Shown here one piece after another: positions 61,020-64,000 of a DNA stretch of 64,000 nucleotides (within the stretch, counting starts at the first letter, position 1; each line of letters opens with the position of its first letter). A program made the translations under genes and the position numbers. The DNA comes from Coptis chinensis (Eukaryota > Streptophyta > Magnoliopsida > Ranunculales > Ranunculaceae): positions 69,057,501-69,121,500 of the forward strand of contig CM027381.1 in the NCBI GenBank assembly GCA_015680905.1. The letters are read 5' to 3'. The notes under the pieces are model-generated. The model was not told where the DNA came from, did not search any database, and saw nothing but the letters and a program-made list of their open reading frames with translations.

Positions 61020-61915
61020 CCTTAAATACTATTTTGGGTTATATTAACATATCCCCCCCTACTAATAGGTGCAATTAGGATTACCCCCAAATAACTTTAA
61101 TAAATGAAATCAGGATTTCCCACCCAAATTGACGGTCAACTAACTTTTCCGTCCTTTGACTAGGCAAAACACATGGTAAAAAAAAAAACACACACACACA
61201 CACATGAAATGACATTAATACCCTTTTACTCATCCATATATTTTTTTATTATTCTATGGGCCCCACAAAATAAAAAAAAATAACTCATATTTAAATAATA
61301 CTTACATCTCACAAATAAAATAAAAAAATTTCTAAAAAATGTGGATCTTACAAACACTAATTCCCCACTTATTTTTTATTCACTTATTAAAATAAATTGA
61401 GGGCATTTTTTTTATTTTTGTGGGGCCCACAGAATAATAAAAAGAAAAAAAAAAACTATCCTCAATTTATTTTAATAAGTGAATAAAAAATAAAGTGGGG
61501 AATTAGTGTTTGTGGGACCCACATTTTTTAAGAAAAATTATTATTTTTTATTTGTGAGATGTAAGTATTTTCTAAGTATGTGGTTTTTTTTGTTTTGTGT
61601 GGCTCACAGAATAATAAAAGAAAAATAAATATGAGAGAGTAAAAAAGTATTAATGTCATTTCATGTGTCTTAACTAGTCTTCACTTTATTTTTTATTCAC
61701 TTATTAAAATAAATTAAGAACTTTTTTTTTGCTTATTTTTTTTTTTTTTTGTGGGGCCCACAAAATAATAAAAAGAAAAAAAAATATTAGAGAGTAAAAA
61801 GGTATTAATGTTATTTCGTGTTTTTTTTTTTTTTTTTTTTTTTTCATATGTTTTGATTGGTCAAAGTCCGAAAAAGTTAGTTGACCGTCAATTTGGGGGT
61901 TGTATGTCAATATAA
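61020..61915. mobile_element. long fold-back element
   Basis: The outer arms carry AAATTGACGGTCAACTAACTT at the left (61135-61157) and its reverse complement at the right (about 61875-61900). An inner palindrome has CTAATTCCCCACTT...TTGAG at 61358-61404 mirrored at about 61460-61508. GTGGGGCCCAC words and CATTAATACC words recur. The whole 0.9 kb can fold on itself several times. Non-coding; no target duplication identified. Confidence 0.65.
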
Positions 61916-62034
61916 CCTTTGTGTTTTATATACAAGAAATCACAACCCTTCGCTGCTTTATATAGAAGAGAGATGGAAAACCAATTTTTGGGTGAAAATA
62001 ATCCATAAGGACAAATCACTGTTTATACCCCAAA

Positions 62035-62350
62035 TAGGTATGGACAATGATTGTTCATAGTTCATGTTGAGGTCATTGTTCATACCTCATGTTGAGGTGT
62101 GAACCAAATATGTATAAACAATAATTGTTCATACTCCAATAGGTGTTCTTACTGGTCATACATTAGGTATGTTAAGGTATAAACAGTGATTGTTTGCACC
62201 CCACACTCCAATAGGTATTCTTATTGATAATACATTATGTTGAGGTATGAACAATGACGAACAATGATTGTTCATACTCCAATATGTGTTCTTATTGATC
62301 ATATATTATTATGTTGAGGTATGAATAATGATTGTTTATACCCTAAATAG
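62035..62350. repeat. imperfect tandem repeat
   Basis: Four or more degenerate units with ATTGTTCATACTCCAATAGG, TTATTGATCATA and ATGTTGAGGTATGAAC words. Unit length varies around 65-90 bases. Confidence 0.65.
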
Positions 62351-62397
62351 GTATACACCGGGTCGTTATGTTTTTGTTAGGCTGGGTTGTTTATTAT

Positions 62398-62492
62398 TTC
62401 GCGTCAAGGGTAAACTTGATCTTTCATCTATCTGATCCGTTTTTTATTCCGCGTCAAGGGTATACTTGACATTTCATCTACCCGATCCTTGT
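62398..62492. repeat. tandem duplication of about 50 bases
   Basis: GCGTCAAGGGTAAACTTGAT and GCGTCAAGGGTATACTTGAC begin two similar copies that both end in CATCTA(T/C)C(T/C)GATCC. Confidence 0.75.
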
Positions 62493-63019
62493 GAGTGATT
62501 AAAAAAAAATGGTTTGAGAGTGATTTTTTTGTCCGATTTGTCCTTGAGAGTTACTCTATGATGGTTCATAATATCTAATCTATATGCAAATATATTTGTA
62601 TTTTGTGAGAATATGCATGTTACTATTCTGGTTTTTAGTAAGAACTCTATATCTATTTTATTTTATGCTCACTTGTCTCTAGATTGTGTTCAAATTCAAA
62701 CTTATAAACAAAACAAGTTGAATAAAGCTTGGAAACCTATAATCAAGGTCCAACATATAACATAGAACAATCTTGATCCAGACTCGATGAGCTACTCAAA
62801 AACTCAAATAACTCGACTCAATCAAACTTGACTCGAGAGACACCTTGAGCTGGACTTGAACTTGTTAAAGATTGATTCACTTAACGACTAGCCAAGCCCT
62901 TAATGGAACAAGATTGAATTTGGATTATATATTTGTTGTCGCCACTGGGATCTCAATTCGTGGAGCAGATCCATTGGCCCTACTTCGGGTCATTCAATAT
63001 TCCACTGTACCACACCTTC

Positions 63020-63335
63020 AGACTAAACCCTGTAAAAAAGAAGATTAATCTCCACATATAAACTCTGCAAATGATCAACATATAGCTCCAGTTTGAAATG
63101 ATCAAGAGCTTCACAAAGGTAAAAGTTTGGATATGTATTGAGAGATGAAAAAGGTGTTTTCATAGCTGCAGGTACTGATTCAGGATGGACATTAGATCCA
63201 ACTAACATACTCATAATGCAAAGGATTACTCAAAGCCCTCAAATGGTGTTGAAGGCACCTAACTACAAACTTAGTAGTGGAAATGGATGCAAAAGCTGTA
63301 ACAAGCTTCTTACACGAAAAGCCATTGAGTATTGG
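63020..63335 (+). mobile_element. LINE RNase H scrap
   Basis: Frame 63138-63341 starts RDEKGVFIAAGTDSGW, like the xRDxxGxxIAA stretch of the RNase H domain in plant L1 elements. Only about 30 residues are convincing. Dead. Confidence 0.45.
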
Positions 63336-64000
63336 TGTTAGAGTGTGTGGATTGAAATGAGGAATAGTCTCACATGGAACAAGAATGGAGTTCATCATGG
63401 GTTGATAAAGTGGGAAGCTTACTAACTAGTACCGATGCCTTTTCGGATAAAACCTCACATCCACGGCCAAGTTGTGGCCCAATCCCAATGGGTGGTTAAG
63501 AGGGGGACAATATCGGTACTAGTTATCCCATGGGCGCGAAGGCCCAGGCCTGACAGGTGTGCCCAGGTGTCACGGACACTTCCCGAATCATGTGCTAAGA
63601 GGTGTTCGTGTGGCGTACATGATCGTACAACTCGACCATGCACCAACATGATAAGCGTTCGGTGCTCGAGTTACTCACGAGTAGTCAAGACTGAGGGTTA
63701 CCCCGTTTACCCACAGTCGAATCCTCATATATGTTTGAGAGGAGACTAAGCACACTTGTCCCATATCGTTGAGACTTGGATAGCTGAATACACTATAGGG
63801 ACGAGTATCTAAATGTTCCCAAGACCAAGCAGCACAGCGTAGCGCGATGCGCTAGGACGTGGTATTGGAAACCTCTTTTCCCAACGGTACCACGTATGCA
63901 TGCTCTAATGTGATACGTCTCTAGACCCGTCCTAGAGTCGTCAAGAATCTATGACGCACCCTTGAGTGTCGCTATGAATTGGCCCTGGTATTGCACCAAG
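63336..64000 (+). repeat. possible LTR start, runs off the window
   Basis: GC composition and style change sharply at TGTTAGAGTGTGTGG, a usual LTR start, after ATTGG. A perfect inverted pair ACTAGTACCGAT (63425-63436) / ATCGGTACTAGT (63512-63523) lies inside. No coding or primer-binding site is visible before the edge, so the call is tentative. Confidence 0.4.

Overview
The window looks like nuclear DNA of a flowering plant, probably a dicot. It is AT-rich, has two host genes with many GT-AG introns and plant-type proteins, and is otherwise packed with plant transposons (Ty3/gypsy of the Athila/Tat type, Ty1/copia, CACTA, hAT, PIF/Harbinger and L1-type LINEs). Nothing bacterial or organellar was seen.

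Left half (1-30.9 kb): almost wholly nested transposons. 1-8261 holds minus-strand Athila/Tat-like LTR-element fossils (an Athila-type downstream ORF, then an element with gag and protease remnants, a primer-binding site and one complete-looking LTR). 8262-27495 is best read as a plus-strand non-coding LTR element (B, seen as 8262-8667 and 25184-27495) entered by a minus-strand relative (A, 8668-25183). A is in turn split by a 9.86-kb CACTA transposon (13048-22911, 3-bp ATA target duplication). B abuts a truncated copia element (27496-30898) whose LTR carries a hAT-type MITE. The CACTA element is the most interesting object. It has no recognisable transposase, but carries pieces of two host genes, the 3' exons of translation factor eIF3e and exons of an ERD6-like sugar transporter, both on the minus strand with splice sites retained, plus a LINE and other exon-like pieces.

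30.9-37.6 kb: a PIF/Harbinger-like element with a hAT element inside it, a decayed copy of a multicopy plant protein family, a MITE with long inverted repeats, and a LINE 3' fragment split by another PIF/Harbinger-like MITE.

37.6-56.2 kb: the two real genes, divergently transcribed with about 3 kb between their start codons. ERDJ3B (minus, 37631-45050, ten coding exons, 347 aa) is an endoplasmic-reticulum J-domain co-chaperone of BiP. AMSH (plus, 48032-56111, fourteen coding exons, 506 aa) is a JAMM-type deubiquitinating protease acting with ESCRT-III in endosomal sorting. Both models join in frame at every splice site and match the length I recall for their families. Their introns hold MITEs and LINE scraps. 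The genes are not obviously in one pathway, though both serve protein quality control or endomembrane traffic.

56.2-64 kb: intergenic DNA with a hAT-type element, AT-rich palindromes, a large fold-back element, a tandem repeat, another LINE scrap and, at the right edge, what may be the start of a further LTR element. All calls come from reading the sequence; no database search was possible.
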